From: Sphingobacterium sp. UBA5670 | Lineage (GTDB): Bacteria > Bacteroidota > Bacteroidia > Sphingobacteriales > Sphingobacteriaceae | DNA length: 64,000 bases | Direction: 5' to 3' | Assembly (NCBI RefSeq): GCF_002420705.1 | Contig: NZ_DIIM01000001.1 | Span: forward strand, 124,001 to 188,000 | Part shown: positions 8,964 through 17,515 of the stretch, one piece after another | How the letters are laid out: every line of letters starts with the position of its first letter | Position numbering within the stretch: the first letter of the stretch is position 1 | The notes under the pieces: generated by a model | Databases searched by the model: none | What the model saw: only the letters and a program-made list of their open reading frames with translations | What the model was told of the DNA's origin: nothing | Program-made: the position numbers and the translations under genes

Positions 8964-9797
8964 CTATTTCCCTTCTTTAGGTTCAATTGCTGCAGCCACT
9001 GCGGTGAGTGCCAAAGCTCCCCCAACAATCATGGCCTCCTGTCCTTTTTTCTCTTTAACAGCCATCACATCCCCGCGCTTATTATACAGTTCAAGAATAT
9101 TATTAAGCGCTACCGTACCAGTCTGCCAAAGCTGGGCGGCATAAAATTTTTGCTCTGTTGTTTTAGGGATCGCCTTACCCTCGTCTAAAATCGAATAACT
9201 TAGATAACTACGTAGAACATAAGGTGATTCAGTTCCTTCAAATCGAGCGAGTTTAACCGCATAACTCTCCCCATTCATATCATACATATACACTTTCTCT
9301 TTTGGGGATGATCGTACAATGGATTTAACATCATCTTTAAAATCAAAATAATGTCCGTCCACATACGCATGTGGCGGGATAAGTATCACGTCTTTCGGCA
9401 AGCTTATTGATCCTGTGATATAGCCGTTAACCCAAGTATCGTTGAATATCGAGGATTTACTCGCACCCATATCGGAAACCGAAGCATTCACCTTTCCATT
9501 GAATGCGGCCTGTTCAGCAGAATAGCTGAAAGTTTTACCGTTAATAATTAAGGCCGAACTTTTCATATCCCATAATACGGGTTTGTCTATGTTATTTTTG
9601 ATCCGAAGATAAATTTTACCATCTCTATCCGCAAAGGAATAATCAATTTGTAACGTATCATTATTAAAAGAAAATGTTCCTTTTTCTTCATCTTTCGTTA
9701 CATTTTCCCCATTGAATGTCATAAGATAGTTGGAAGAACAGGCTGAAAGAAAAACTGCACAATAAATCAGCATCAGAATTTTAAATATTTTTTGCAT
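8964..9797 (-). CDS. Uncharacterised lipoprotein
   Basis: The frame is open from 9824, but the methionine at 9797 starts a typical lipoprotein signal (MQKIFKILMLIYCAVFLSAC) with the lipobox ending at Cys20, so that start is preferred (277 residues). The mature protein is mainly beta-type by eye. A C-terminal stretch (AMIVGGALALTAVAAAIEP) is hydrophobic and could be a helix buried in the envelope. I do not recognise a family. A 6-bp hairpin with a GC-rich stem (9826-9841) lies just upstream of the longer start and could affect translation. Confidence 0.7.
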   Translation of the reverse strand: MQKIFKILMLIYCAVFLSACSSNYLMTFNGENVTKDEEKGTFSFNNDTLQIDYSFADRDGKIYLRIKNNIDKPVLWDMKSSALIINGKTFSYSAEQAAFNGKVNASVSDMGASKSSIFNDTWVNGYITGSISLPKDVILIPPHAYVDGHYFDFKDDVKSIVRSSPKEKVYMYDMNGESYAVKLARFEGTESPYVLRSYLSYSILDEGKAIPKTTEQKFYAAQLWQTGTVALNNILELYNKRGDVMAVKEKKGQEAMIVGGALALTAVAAAIEPKEGK

Positions 9798-9970
9798 AAT
9801 ATCAGGATATGTTAGTTTAATCATAACGGCAATGGTGCCGTTTTTTAAAAATATAAAAACTACTCTAAAAAAAACAACAAAACGACATAAAATAATCCAT
9901 TATTAGGGTATTTATCCCAAAGTATCGCTGTTCTTTATAAGGCAATAAATGATCTTCTTATACCTTAGTA

Positions 9971-9978
9971 TAAATTTG
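9971..9978 (+). promoter_or_regulatory. Candidate Bacteroidota -7 box before the methyltransferase gene
   Basis: TAAATTTG fits the Bacteroidota TAnnTTTG -7 element and would give a start site near 9985, about 120 bp before the preferred ATG at 10108. No clear -33 TTG was found, so this is tentative. The rest of the 250-bp gap 9825-10074 shows only AT-rich sequence. Confidence 0.35.
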
Positions 9979-10107
9979 TCTTTACCATTCCCAACCAAGG
10001 AATGTCCTCAACCGTTGGTCAGATTCGCCAACAAAAACGGTTAAACGAACAGAAGTTTTTTAACCGGAGAGCAAATGCTATATTTACAAGCAACTAAACC
10101 CAATCAA

Positions 10108-10893
10108 ATGAAAGAGAAATTTATTGATAGAAAAGATCAGCAAGCCAATAAAATATTCGAACGAAGAACATTATCCTCCGATTATAGAACGATTATTCCG
10201 CTACTGTCTCCCGGAATAAAAATATTGGATGTGGGTTGCGGTACAGGAACACTCACCAAAGAGGTAGCGGCACATATCGGTGACGGGACAATAATCGGTC
10301 TGGATAACACAGCAGCTTTTATAGACAGCGGCAATGAATTATATGGCGGCACCAAAAATCTGAGCCTTATCTGCAGTAATATCTTCGACTACCTGCCGCC
10401 GCATCAGTTTGATCTGATTATTACAGCGCGCACCATGCAATGGTTAAGTGATATTCCCCGAGCATTGGGCTTATTTAAATCCTGGTTAAAGCCCGGAGGA
10501 CAAATTTCTATTTTAGACTACAATCACACCGCCATTGAATGGAATCCCGCCCCTCCGGAAAGCATGCTCGAATTTTACCGTACTTTCCTGAAATGGAGAG
10601 CAGATGCCGGCATGAACAATCGTGTTGCTGATGAGGTCGCTGAATTGCTCCAGGAAACAGGTTTCCATTCGGTTCAGGTTATCAATGCCGATCAGACCTA
10701 CAAAAAAGGAGAAGCTAACTTTGATACCAATCTGGCCATCTGGAACAAAGTCGCCCAATCGCGACAAATGGTTACCGAAGGGTATATCTCTGACGAACTT
10801 CGCTTGCAGGCTATCGAGGAATATACAAGATGGATAGAAACAGAAGCGACATCCATGACACTTAAAATGAATGATGTGAGGGGCTATGTATAA
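10108..10893 (+). CDS. Class I SAM-dependent methyltransferase
   Basis: The reading frame is open from 10075, but MKEKFIDRKDQQANKIFERR at 10108 looks like the true start (261 residues). SAM motif I is ILDVGCGTGTL (residues about 39-49), followed by the acidic motif II end in IIGLDNTAAF and the post-I segment FDLIITARTMQWLSD. This is the Methyltransf_11/25 class, with small-molecule or lipid substrates typical, but the substrate is unknown. It overlaps the next gene by 8 bp, so the two are co-translated. Confidence 0.8.
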   Translation: MKEKFIDRKDQQANKIFERRTLSSDYRTIIPLLSPGIKILDVGCGTGTLTKEVAAHIGDGTIIGLDNTAAFIDSGNELYGGTKNLSLICSNIFDYLPPHQFDLIITARTMQWLSDIPRALGLFKSWLKPGGQISILDYNHTAIEWNPAPPESMLEFYRTFLKWRADAGMNNRVADEVAELLQETGFHSVQVINADQTYKKGEANFDTNLAIWNKVAQSRQMVTEGYISDELRLQAIEEYTRWIETEATSMTLKMNDVRGYV

Positions 10894-11695
10894 ACTCCGT
10901 TTATTTATTCTAGTATGGCTAACAGCCTATGGACTCATTTTAAAAGCCCAGCTTCGGGATACCCTCATCAATGTAGGTAACCACAGCCTTCATTTTACTT
11001 TAATGGAGGGAAAAGGTATCCCGATTATCTTTGAATCTGGTGCAGGAAATGACGCTTCCGTTTGGAGAAAGTTAATGGAACCCCTGTCCAACAAACTGGG
11101 CGTCCCATTAATTACCTACGACCGAGCGGGCTTTGGAAAAAGTGAAATTGATACCGTTAATGTTAGCTTGACAAATGAAGTAAAGGATCTTAAAACTGCA
11201 TTGCAGCAATTGGGATACCCGGATTGGTACTTTTTTGTTGCTCATTCTTTTGGCGGTAACTATACGATGAAATTTATAACGACCAATCCAGGTCAGGTTG
11301 TTGGCACGGTAATGATCGATATTGTATCCCCTTATTTCATGACCATGGAGCGATCCAAATCATTGAAGAGAGAATATGCAAGTGAGCTTGATAACATCAA
11401 GAAAGAAAGCTTAGGGTTCTATCATCTCGTTTTAAACTACGAAGCGTCAACGGCTGTTTTACATGAGGTTGCAGGAAAAATCAATGTGCCGATGACTGTC
11501 ATTGGCTCAGGAAAATCACCTTTTGAAGAACCCGATCGCAGTTTATTTATTGCTGCCCTTAAAAAATTTGCTGATCAAAAAAGCAACCGCCGTTATCTTT
11601 TGGCTCAACATGCGGAACATCATGTCTTTTACGATGAACCGGATCTAGTCATTGATGAAATCGTCAAACTCTATCAACAAACTGCATTCGAGTAA
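10886..11695 (+). CDS. Secreted alpha/beta hydrolase
   Basis: This 269-residue protein has an N-terminal signal sequence (MYKLRLFILVWLTAYGLILKA). The alpha/beta-hydrolase core has an oxyanion region ESGAGNDASVW, a nucleophile elbow AHSFGG with Ser121, and a C-terminal histidine in QHAEHHVFYDEP. The DRAGFGKSE segment is typical of the family. It probably acts in the periplasm as an esterase or lactonase. It is coupled to the methyltransferase through an 8-bp overlap. The substrate is not predictable. Confidence 0.8.
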   Translation: MYKLRLFILVWLTAYGLILKAQLRDTLINVGNHSLHFTLMEGKGIPIIFESGAGNDASVWRKLMEPLSNKLGVPLITYDRAGFGKSEIDTVNVSLTNEVKDLKTALQQLGYPDWYFFVAHSFGGNYTMKFITTNPGQVVGTVMIDIVSPYFMTMERSKSLKREYASELDNIKKESLGFYHLVLNYEASTAVLHEVAGKINVPMTVIGSGKSPFEEPDRSLFIAALKKFADQKSNRRYLLAQHAEHHVFYDEPDLVIDEIVKLYQQTAFE

Positions 11696-11885
11696 TCCAA
11701 AAGTCTATCCTTACCACGGATTTTATTTGTAGCTTAGCAAAGCTATACAATACATACACCAACTTATCTTATGGATCATCAGGCCCAAAATTATGGTCAA
11801 TAGATCGTCTCCATCAACTATAATCGAGGTGACGATACTGGAGGGTTCAGCTACTTTTATTTATTCAAACTACAACATACAAAAA

Positions 11886-12248
11886 ATGGAAATCACTATT
11901 TTTCAGCTCAATGACGAAAACATTGCTGAGGTTAAAGGCACCGGTCTTCTGATCAATAATCTCGAAGATGGTCTACAGATTATGGTCGACTGCGGAGCCC
12001 ATGAAGCCTACAAAGCAATTATTTACCAAGAGAATATCACCGCTGATTTCTTTGAACTCAAAACAAAACTTGCAGGAGAAATCCTTCAAAAATATACACA
12101 GTACGGCTTTGACATCGCCATCGTTGGCGATTTCTCCATCTACAATAGTAAAAGCTTAGCGGATTTCATCTACGAAAGCAATAAATCAAAAAAAATCAAT
12201 TTTGTAGGTACGCGTGAAGAAGCGATAGCCAGATTTTCAAAACGTTAA
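11886..12248 (+). CDS. DUF4180 family protein
   Basis: The frame is open from 11793, but the family-like start is MEITIFQLNDENIAEVKG at 11886, giving 120 residues. The body (EDGLQIMVDCGAH, FFELKTKLAGEILQKYTQYGFDIAIVGDF, SLADFIYESNK) matches my memory of DUF4180, a small cytosolic family of unknown function with a STAS/SpoIIAA-like look. It lies 3 bp before the GNAT gene and probably shares its transcript. Confidence 0.65.
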   Translation: MEITIFQLNDENIAEVKGTGLLINNLEDGLQIMVDCGAHEAYKAIIYQENITADFFELKTKLAGEILQKYTQYGFDIAIVGDFSIYNSKSLADFIYESNKSKKINFVGTREEAIARFSKR

Positions 12249-12251
12249 GCC

Positions 12252-12791
12252 ATGAAGATTGACTCAGAAAGATTATTGATTCGGCCTATTCTTACCGAAG
12301 ACAGTCGGGCTATTTTCAGCTACCGTTCAGATAAAGAGACCAATAAATACCAAGGCTGGATTCCGGCCACACTGGCCGAAGTGGAGCATTTTATTGCAAA
12401 AAATCCGACGTCCTTCGATCTTCCGGAAAGCTGGTTTCAGTTGGTTATGATCGACAGGACCTCAAACAGTATAATCGGAGATATCGGTGTGCATTTTTTT
12501 GGCAATGAAAATCTACAGGTCGAGCTGGGCTGTACGATAAAAAAGGAATTCCAGCAGCAAGGTTACGCCAAAGAAGGTCTGAAAATGGTCATGCAAGCAC
12601 TCTTTAGTCAATACAATAAACACCGGATCATTGCTTCCGTAGCACCAGAAAACAAAGCGTCAATTCAACTTTTAACAAGCCTGGGATTTCGAAAGGAAGC
12701 TTATTTTGTAAAGAGCTATTTTCATAACGGCACCTGGGAAGATGATATCCTCTTTGCCATGCTTGCCGAAGAATGGAATGCCACACTGTGA
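12252..12791 (+). CDS. GNAT acetyltransferase (RimJ/RimL-like)
   Basis: This 179-residue protein has the GNAT fold. An N-terminal strand (ERLLIRPILTEDSRAIFSYRSD) is typical of RimJ/RimL proteins. Motif A is around KKEFQQQGYAKEGLKMVMQALF, with the acetyl-CoA Q/R-x-x-G-x-A element, and motif B is in IIASVAPENKASIQLLTSLGF. The family transfers acetyl groups to N-terminal amines or small amines; the acceptor is unknown. Confidence 0.85.
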   Translation: MKIDSERLLIRPILTEDSRAIFSYRSDKETNKYQGWIPATLAEVEHFIAKNPTSFDLPESWFQLVMIDRTSNSIIGDIGVHFFGNENLQVELGCTIKKEFQQQGYAKEGLKMVMQALFSQYNKHRIIASVAPENKASIQLLTSLGFRKEAYFVKSYFHNGTWEDDILFAMLAEEWNATL

Positions 12792-12815
12792 TTTGCCAAA
12801 AAGCAAATTACAGTG
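12784..12815. terminator. Bidirectional terminator hairpin overlapping two stop codons
   Basis: A 13-bp stem with one G-T pair and a 6-nt loop covers the stop codons of the two convergent genes (GNAT on plus, VOC on minus). Intergenic space is only 16 bp, so the hairpin is embedded in coding ends. Neither side has a strong T run. Confidence 0.5.
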
Positions 12816-13260
12816 CGGTATGTTTCAGCCAATCGGCATACGAAAGTACGCCCAATTCAGGTATGCCCTCCCCTTCCAAAACTGAGATAAACTCCAATTG
12901 ATTGCCATCCGGATCGTTAAAATAGATTGCCAATGCAGGCATCCACGCAAAGACCATCGGCGCTTCAATACCATCCCTTAAAAAATTATAAGGAGTCAGA
13001 TCACGGGTTTTGAGATAATCCACGGCATAGTTCAGTATATCTTCCTTATTTGCCCTAAAGGCAAAATGTCTCGGCTGAAAATTTGCTTCTTCCTGCCACA
13101 GACCCAACATATAATCCTTGCCCGATCCTATCCACAAAAAAACAATAGGACGTGTCGGGTCACGATGGGCGACACGCAATCCCAAAACCTCCGTATAAAA
13201 TGCCACAGCTTTCGCTAAATCCCGCACCTGAATATGCGTTTCGTATAAACCTTGTATCAT
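12808..13260 (-). CDS. VOC (glyoxalase/bleomycin resistance) family protein
   Basis: This 150-residue protein carries one long VOC module. The first half begins GLYETHIQVRDLAKAVAFYTEVLGLRVAHR, with the first metal ligand His8, and the C-terminal strand IYFNDPDGNQLEFISVL has the terminal Glu ligand. Such proteins are metal-dependent dioxygenases, isomerases or antibiotic-binding proteins; the reaction is unknown. It lies 19 bp downstream of the GNAT gene starting at 13732 on the same strand, so a two-gene operon is likely. Confidence 0.8.
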   Translation of the reverse strand: MIQGLYETHIQVRDLAKAVAFYTEVLGLRVAHRDPTRPIVFLWIGSGKDYMLGLWQEEANFQPRHFAFRANKEDILNYAVDYLKTRDLTPYNFLRDGIEAPMVFAWMPALAIYFNDPDGNQLEFISVLEGEGIPELGVLSYADWLKHTAL

Positions 13261-13279
13261 ATATTATATCATTTTAAAA

Positions 13280-13732
13280 TTATTGCAATCCATTAACAGC
13301 TTTTTCGTGACGTAAATGCAGTATTGGGTAAGATTTCCCCATACCATCGACGGCCGAACGCTCCACGAGCTGGTATCCTTTTTTCAGATAAAAATCAACA
13401 GCCTGCTGATTTTGTTCATTGACATCCACCTGATAGACCTCAAGATGGTCTAAAACATAGCTCAGCGCTAAGCCCCCAAGCCTTTGCCCCCTGTACTCCG
13501 TATCCACAAATAGCATTTCTAGATTATCATCTGAGACAGCAAAAAAAGCACAGGGATGCGCATTGTTTTCGATGATGAACGCCTTTAATTGGGGTAAATA
13601 TGCTGTTGGAATGAGTTTCTTATATAACTGAAGATCCTCCTCCTTCAAAAAATCATGTGTCGCCCGAACCGAATTTTCCCAAATTCTTAAAATCGCCGGA
13701 TAGTCAGCTTCTATCGCCGCTCTTATTTCCAT
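13280..13732 (-). CDS. GNAT acetyltransferase
   Basis: This 150-residue GNAT protein begins MEIRAAIEADYPAILRIWENSVRATHDFL. Motif A is LFVDTEYRGQRLGGLALSYVLDHL, with RGQRLG at the CoA pyrophosphate loop. Motif B is VDVNEQNQQAVDFYLKKGYQLVERS. It resembles YjaB/PA4866-type small-molecule acetyltransferases. It is the first gene of the pair with the VOC protein. Confidence 0.85.
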   Translation of the reverse strand: MEIRAAIEADYPAILRIWENSVRATHDFLKEEDLQLYKKLIPTAYLPQLKAFIIENNAHPCAFFAVSDDNLEMLFVDTEYRGQRLGGLALSYVLDHLEVYQVDVNEQNQQAVDFYLKKGYQLVERSAVDGMGKSYPILHLRHEKAVNGLQ

Positions 13733-13767
13733 AACTTTGCCTTTCGCTCAAAAATATTTTGTCTGCA

Positions 13768-13810
13768 CAGCATAGCAAGCTCCATACGCTGGCCCCAAAA
13801 TGCTATGCTG
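13768..13810. repeat. 10-bp inverted repeat in a divergent intergenic region
   Basis: CAGCATAGCA at 13768-13777 is the exact reverse complement of TGCTATGCTG at 13801-13810, with a 23-bp spacer. It sits about 35 bp upstream of the minus-strand GNAT start. It could be an operator or a leader hairpin. A possible promoter for the plus-strand gene at 13952 lies near 13902-13932 (a TTTG word and TATCTTG). Confidence 0.35.
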
Positions 13811-13951
13811 GGCTGTACAGAACGACAATGTAAGTTAAATTAGGCAACTAAAATCATTGAAAAGTTAAATAAGACAGAAAGATGATGATTTGCGATGCGA
13901 TAATTTGATTTAAGAGAAAACAACCTTATCTTGTAAATAAACACATTAGCC

Positions 13952-14452
13952 ATGCACAACACACTTGTATTTAAAAAATACCTATTTGAAGATTTTGATT
14001 CCTTTTATGATTTGGTAAAAGAGGATGATGTCATGAAATATATCACTGGCAAAGGATTATCCGATGAGCAGGCCAAAAGAAAATTTGAGTCGATTCTCCA
14101 ACTCAACCAAGATCCTGATTTAGGCTATTTCAAAGTAATTGAAGCAAATACGCAAAAACTTTTGGGAGACTGTAAGCTCGTAAACTACAAAAAAGATCCT
14201 ACCGTATTTGAAATAGGCTATTTGCTCCGTCAGGAACACTGGGGGAAAGGTTTGGGAACTCAGATTTGCGAGTCAATGCTCGCATTAGCGACAGCGTTGA
14301 ATCCAGATAGGGATGTCATCGGCATTATTGATCCCGATAACACAGCTTCGAAACGCCTGTTAAACAAATTCGGATTCAAGAGTTTTTTCGTCGGAATCGA
14401 AGACGATATTGCGACCGAAAAACTGATCCTCAAACGAACTGCAGCCAAATAA
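13952..14452 (+). CDS. GNAT acetyltransferase
   Basis: This 166-residue protein is the third GNAT-fold protein in about 2.2 kb. It has the strand FEIGYLLRQEHWGKGLGTQICESMLALA, with GKGLGT at the CoA loop, and IIDPDNTASKRLLNKFGF as motif B. It is RimJ/RimL-like. It is monocistronic, with its own divergent promoter region, and 40 bp separate it from the AraC-type gene. The acceptor is unknown. Confidence 0.85.
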   Translation: MHNTLVFKKYLFEDFDSFYDLVKEDDVMKYITGKGLSDEQAKRKFESILQLNQDPDLGYFKVIEANTQKLLGDCKLVNYKKDPTVFEIGYLLRQEHWGKGLGTQICESMLALATALNPDRDVIGIIDPDNTASKRLLNKFGFKSFFVGIEDDIATEKLILKRTAAK

Positions 14453-14492
14453 GCAAAGCCCATTCGTTTATTAGAAACAATCTTCTCAGCCT

Positions 14493-15413
14493 ATGCCCGA
14501 GCCAAACAAAAAATCCATGAAGCTTAAGGTAAAGAAAAACTGCAGCGCACACGAAAGTCTTCAGGATACCTTATCGTTCTTTGGAGTAAACTGCCATCGC
14601 CCTTATTATATTTCTTCTGGAAATCCAATTTTTGAGTACCCAAGCAATGCTTTTCGCATCGACTTTTATGCCATCTGCATCTGTACTGCAGGCGACATCA
14701 ATATCGAAGTCGATAATCAGGAATACCATATTTCTAAAAATAAGATTCTTGTATCCGCACCGACAACAATTATCCGGTTTTCCCAGGTCAGCTCAGACTT
14801 TAGAATGAAGCTGCTCTTCTTTGACAAGGCATTCCTGCTCAAACATATTGTCAATCCTTTCTTTATTGAACAATTGGGACTTTTCAAGAATTCGACGTTT
14901 ACACTACTCAATTCCCAAGACAAGCAAATTAACAAATTGTTAAAATTAATAGATTACCTCAAGGAAGTTACGCTACGGACGACACGCTTTACGGCAGATA
15001 TTATTCGAACAATCATCTTTAATCTACTTTTGGAGATTGCCGACGAACTAGCCTTGGCGGATCAAATCGCTTCAGACGGCACCCAAGAAATTAACAACCT
15101 TTTCTATAAGTTTACAGATTTGGTCCAGCGGCACAGCAATCAATACAGAGAGGTACAATATTACGCCGACCAGTTATTTATTTCAAACAAATACCTGATT
15201 AACATTGTTAAGAAAGCATCAGGTAAAACACCGCATGAAATTATCGATGAGAGTTTGCTGAAAGAAGCATATGTACTGCTCGGAAATCCCGAAAAGACCA
15301 TCTCGCAGATTTCATATGAAATCGGATTTAATTCCGTTTCTGCATTCGGCCGTTTTTTCAAAAAATACTCCACCTTATCGCCATCTGAATACCGAAAGCG
15401 ACAAAATATGTAG
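14493..15413 (+). CDS. AraC-family transcriptional regulator
   Basis: This 306-residue protein has an N-terminal cupin-like sensing half (about 25-190). A C-terminal double HTH (about 205-305) follows, with VQYYADQLFISNKYLINIVKKASGKTPHEII as the first helix-turn-helix and TISQISYEIGFNSVSAFGRFFKKYSTLSPSEYR as the second. It lies 97 bp upstream of oleate hydratase in the same direction, so control of the fatty-acid genes 15511-18412 is a reasonable inference. Confidence 0.88.
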   Translation: MPEPNKKSMKLKVKKNCSAHESLQDTLSFFGVNCHRPYYISSGNPIFEYPSNAFRIDFYAICICTAGDINIEVDNQEYHISKNKILVSAPTTIIRFSQVSSDFRMKLLFFDKAFLLKHIVNPFFIEQLGLFKNSTFTLLNSQDKQINKLLKLIDYLKEVTLRTTRFTADIIRTIIFNLLLEIADELALADQIASDGTQEINNLFYKFTDLVQRHSNQYREVQYYADQLFISNKYLINIVKKASGKTPHEIIDESLLKEAYVLLGNPEKTISQISYEIGFNSVSAFGRFFKKYSTLSPSEYRKRQNM

Positions 15414-15510
15414 ATAGAGGAAATTCGGTAGAACAATAGCGAATTTGAGGGCATACATGATCAAGGTGGTATTGGTAACTTTACTCAAGAATTAATAAAA
15501 CACAAGAATC

Positions 15511-17451
15511 ATGAAAGAAATCACCTCAAAATTCGACAAAGTATTAAATGCATCTGCTGAATATGGAAATGTAAATCATGAACCCGATTCAAGCAAAGAA
15601 CAACAACGTAATACACCAAAAAAATCAATGCCTTTTTCCGATCAAATCGGAAATTATCAACGGAACAAAGGTATACCATCTAAATCATATAAAGACAGTA
15701 AAATCTACATCGTCGGAAGTGGTATTGCGGGTATGTCTGCCGCCTACTATTTTATCCGCGATGGCCATGTCCCGGCTGAAAATATCACCTTCCTTGAACA
15801 GCTTCATGTAGAAGGAGGATCATTGGACGGTGCTGGAAACGCAACCGACGGCTATGTTATTCGTGGTGGTAGGGAAATGGATATGACCTATGAAAATCTT
15901 TGGGATATGTTTCAGGACATTCCTGCATTGGAAATGCCTGCCCCCTACAGTGTACTGGACGAGTACCGTTTGATCAATGACAACGACTCCAACTACTCCA
16001 AAGCAAGGCTTATTCATAAACTTGGTGAGATAAAAGACTTCAGCAAGTTTGGATTGGGCAAAATGGATCAGCTGGCCATCATTCGATTGCTCCTCAAAAA
16101 TAAAGAAGATTTAGATGACTTAACCATCGAAGACTACTTCAGCGAGTCATTTTTATCCAGCAATTTCTGGACCTTCTGGCGTACCATGTTCGCTTTCGAA
16201 AACTGGCATAGTTTACTTGAGCTGAAATTGTACATGCACCGCTTTTTACATGCGATAGATGGATTGAATGACCTCTCGTCATTGGTATTCCCCAAATACA
16301 ATCAATACGATACTTTTGTGACGCCATTGCGCAAAGTGCTCCAAAGCAAAGGCGTAAACATACAGTTTAATGTGCTGGTCAAAGACCTGGATATCCAAAG
16401 CAATACCGAAGGAAAAGTTGTGGAGGCCCTAATTACAGAACAAGATGGCAAAGAGGTGAAAATTCCACTGGGAAAAGCCGATTTCGTTATTGTCACCACC
16501 GGATCAATGACCGAAGACACCTTTTATGGAGATAACAAAAACGCACCGATCATCGGTATCGACAATAGCAGCAGCGGTCAAAGTGCGGGCTGGAAACTAT
16601 GGAAAAACCTTGCCGCCAAATCAGCTATATTCGGCAAGCCTGAAAAGTTCTGCAGTAACATCGAAAAATCAGCCTGGGAGTCTGCAACGCTTACCTGTAG
16701 ACCTTCAGCTTTAGTCGAAAAGCTCAAAGAGTATTCGGTCAATGACCCCTATTCTGGAAAAACTGTCACCGGGGGGATTATCACCATTACCGATTCTGAT
16801 TGGTTGATGAGCTTTACCTGTAATAGACAGCCGCATTTCCCGGGTCAGCCCGACGACGTCCTTGTCCTATGGGTATATGCTCTCTTCATGGACAAAGCCG
16901 GAAACTACATCAAAAAACCAATGCCACAATGTACCGGCGACGAAATTCTAGCTGAACTATGTCACCACTTGGGTATTATCGATCAGTTGGACGATGTCAT
17001 CAAAAATACGATTGTACGTACGACATTCATGCCTTACATCACCTCGATGTTTATGCCAAGAGCAAAAGGTGATCGTCCGAGAGTCGTACCTGAAGGATGT
17101 AAAAACCTGGGCTTGATCGGTCAGTTTGTCGAAACCAACAATGACGTTGTCTTTACCATGGAAAGCTCAGTACGTACCGCACGTATTGCGGTATACGAAC
17201 TGCTGAACTTAAACAAGCAAGTTCCGGATATCAATCCCCTACAATACGACATCCGCCATCTTTTGAAAGCGGCCAAAACATTAAATGATGACAAACCATT
17301 TGTGGGCGAAGGCTTATTGCGTAAAATTCTGAAAGGCACTTATTTTGAACATATCCTGCCTATCGGTTCTGAGGAACAAGAAGAGCATGAATCTTTCCTG
17401 ACAGAGCAGATCACCAAATTCAAAGATTGGTTAAAAGGAATTAAAGGATAA
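15511..17451 (+). CDS. ohyA: Oleate hydratase
   Basis: This 646-residue FAD-dependent hydratase adds water to the cis-9 double bond of oleate to give 10-hydroxystearate. The FAD-binding GSGIAG motif is at residues 69-74. Glu122 (in GGREMDMTYENLWDMF) and Tyr241 (in LELKLYMHRFLHAID) are at the same numbers as the catalytic pair known from the Elizabethkingia meningoseptica enzyme, which has the same length. Other family marks are FPKYNQYDTFV and TTGSMTEDTFYGD. It is followed by a terminator and then a 3-hydroxyacyl-CoA dehydrogenase-like gene. Likely roles are detoxifying host or environmental unsaturated fatty acids and starting their use. Confidence 0.95.
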   Translation: MKEITSKFDKVLNASAEYGNVNHEPDSSKEQQRNTPKKSMPFSDQIGNYQRNKGIPSKSYKDSKIYIVGSGIAGMSAAYYFIRDGHVPAENITFLEQLHVEGGSLDGAGNATDGYVIRGGREMDMTYENLWDMFQDIPALEMPAPYSVLDEYRLINDNDSNYSKARLIHKLGEIKDFSKFGLGKMDQLAIIRLLLKNKEDLDDLTIEDYFSESFLSSNFWTFWRTMFAFENWHSLLELKLYMHRFLHAIDGLNDLSSLVFPKYNQYDTFVTPLRKVLQSKGVNIQFNVLVKDLDIQSNTEGKVVEALITEQDGKEVKIPLGKADFVIVTTGSMTEDTFYGDNKNAPIIGIDNSSSGQSAGWKLWKNLAAKSAIFGKPEKFCSNIEKSAWESATLTCRPSALVEKLKEYSVNDPYSGKTVTGGIITITDSDWLMSFTCNRQPHFPGQPDDVLVLWVYALFMDKAGNYIKKPMPQCTGDEILAELCHHLGIIDQLDDVIKNTIVRTTFMPYITSMFMPRAKGDRPRVVPEGCKNLGLIGQFVETNNDVVFTMESSVRTARIAVYELLNLNKQVPDINPLQYDIRHLLKAAKTLNDDKPFVGEGLLRKILKGTYFEHILPIGSEEQEEHESFLTEQITKFKDWLKGIKG

Positions 17452-17461
17452 GGATCACAAC

Positions 17462-17491
17462 CTGCGCCATGGTTCCGTGGCGCAGATTTTT
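17462..17491 (+). terminator. Terminator after oleate hydratase
   Basis: An 8-bp GC-rich stem (CTGCGCCA with its complement) and 8-nt loop are followed by ATTTTT, 10 bp after the ohyA stop codon. It would attenuate read-through into the next gene. Confidence 0.75.
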
Positions 17492-17515
17492 ACGAATTGA
17501 AAAAACAATAATATC

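Noticed and set aside
8929..9188. Plus-strand frames opposite the lipoprotein gene
   Set aside because: Antisense shadows of the minus-strand gene with no independent support.
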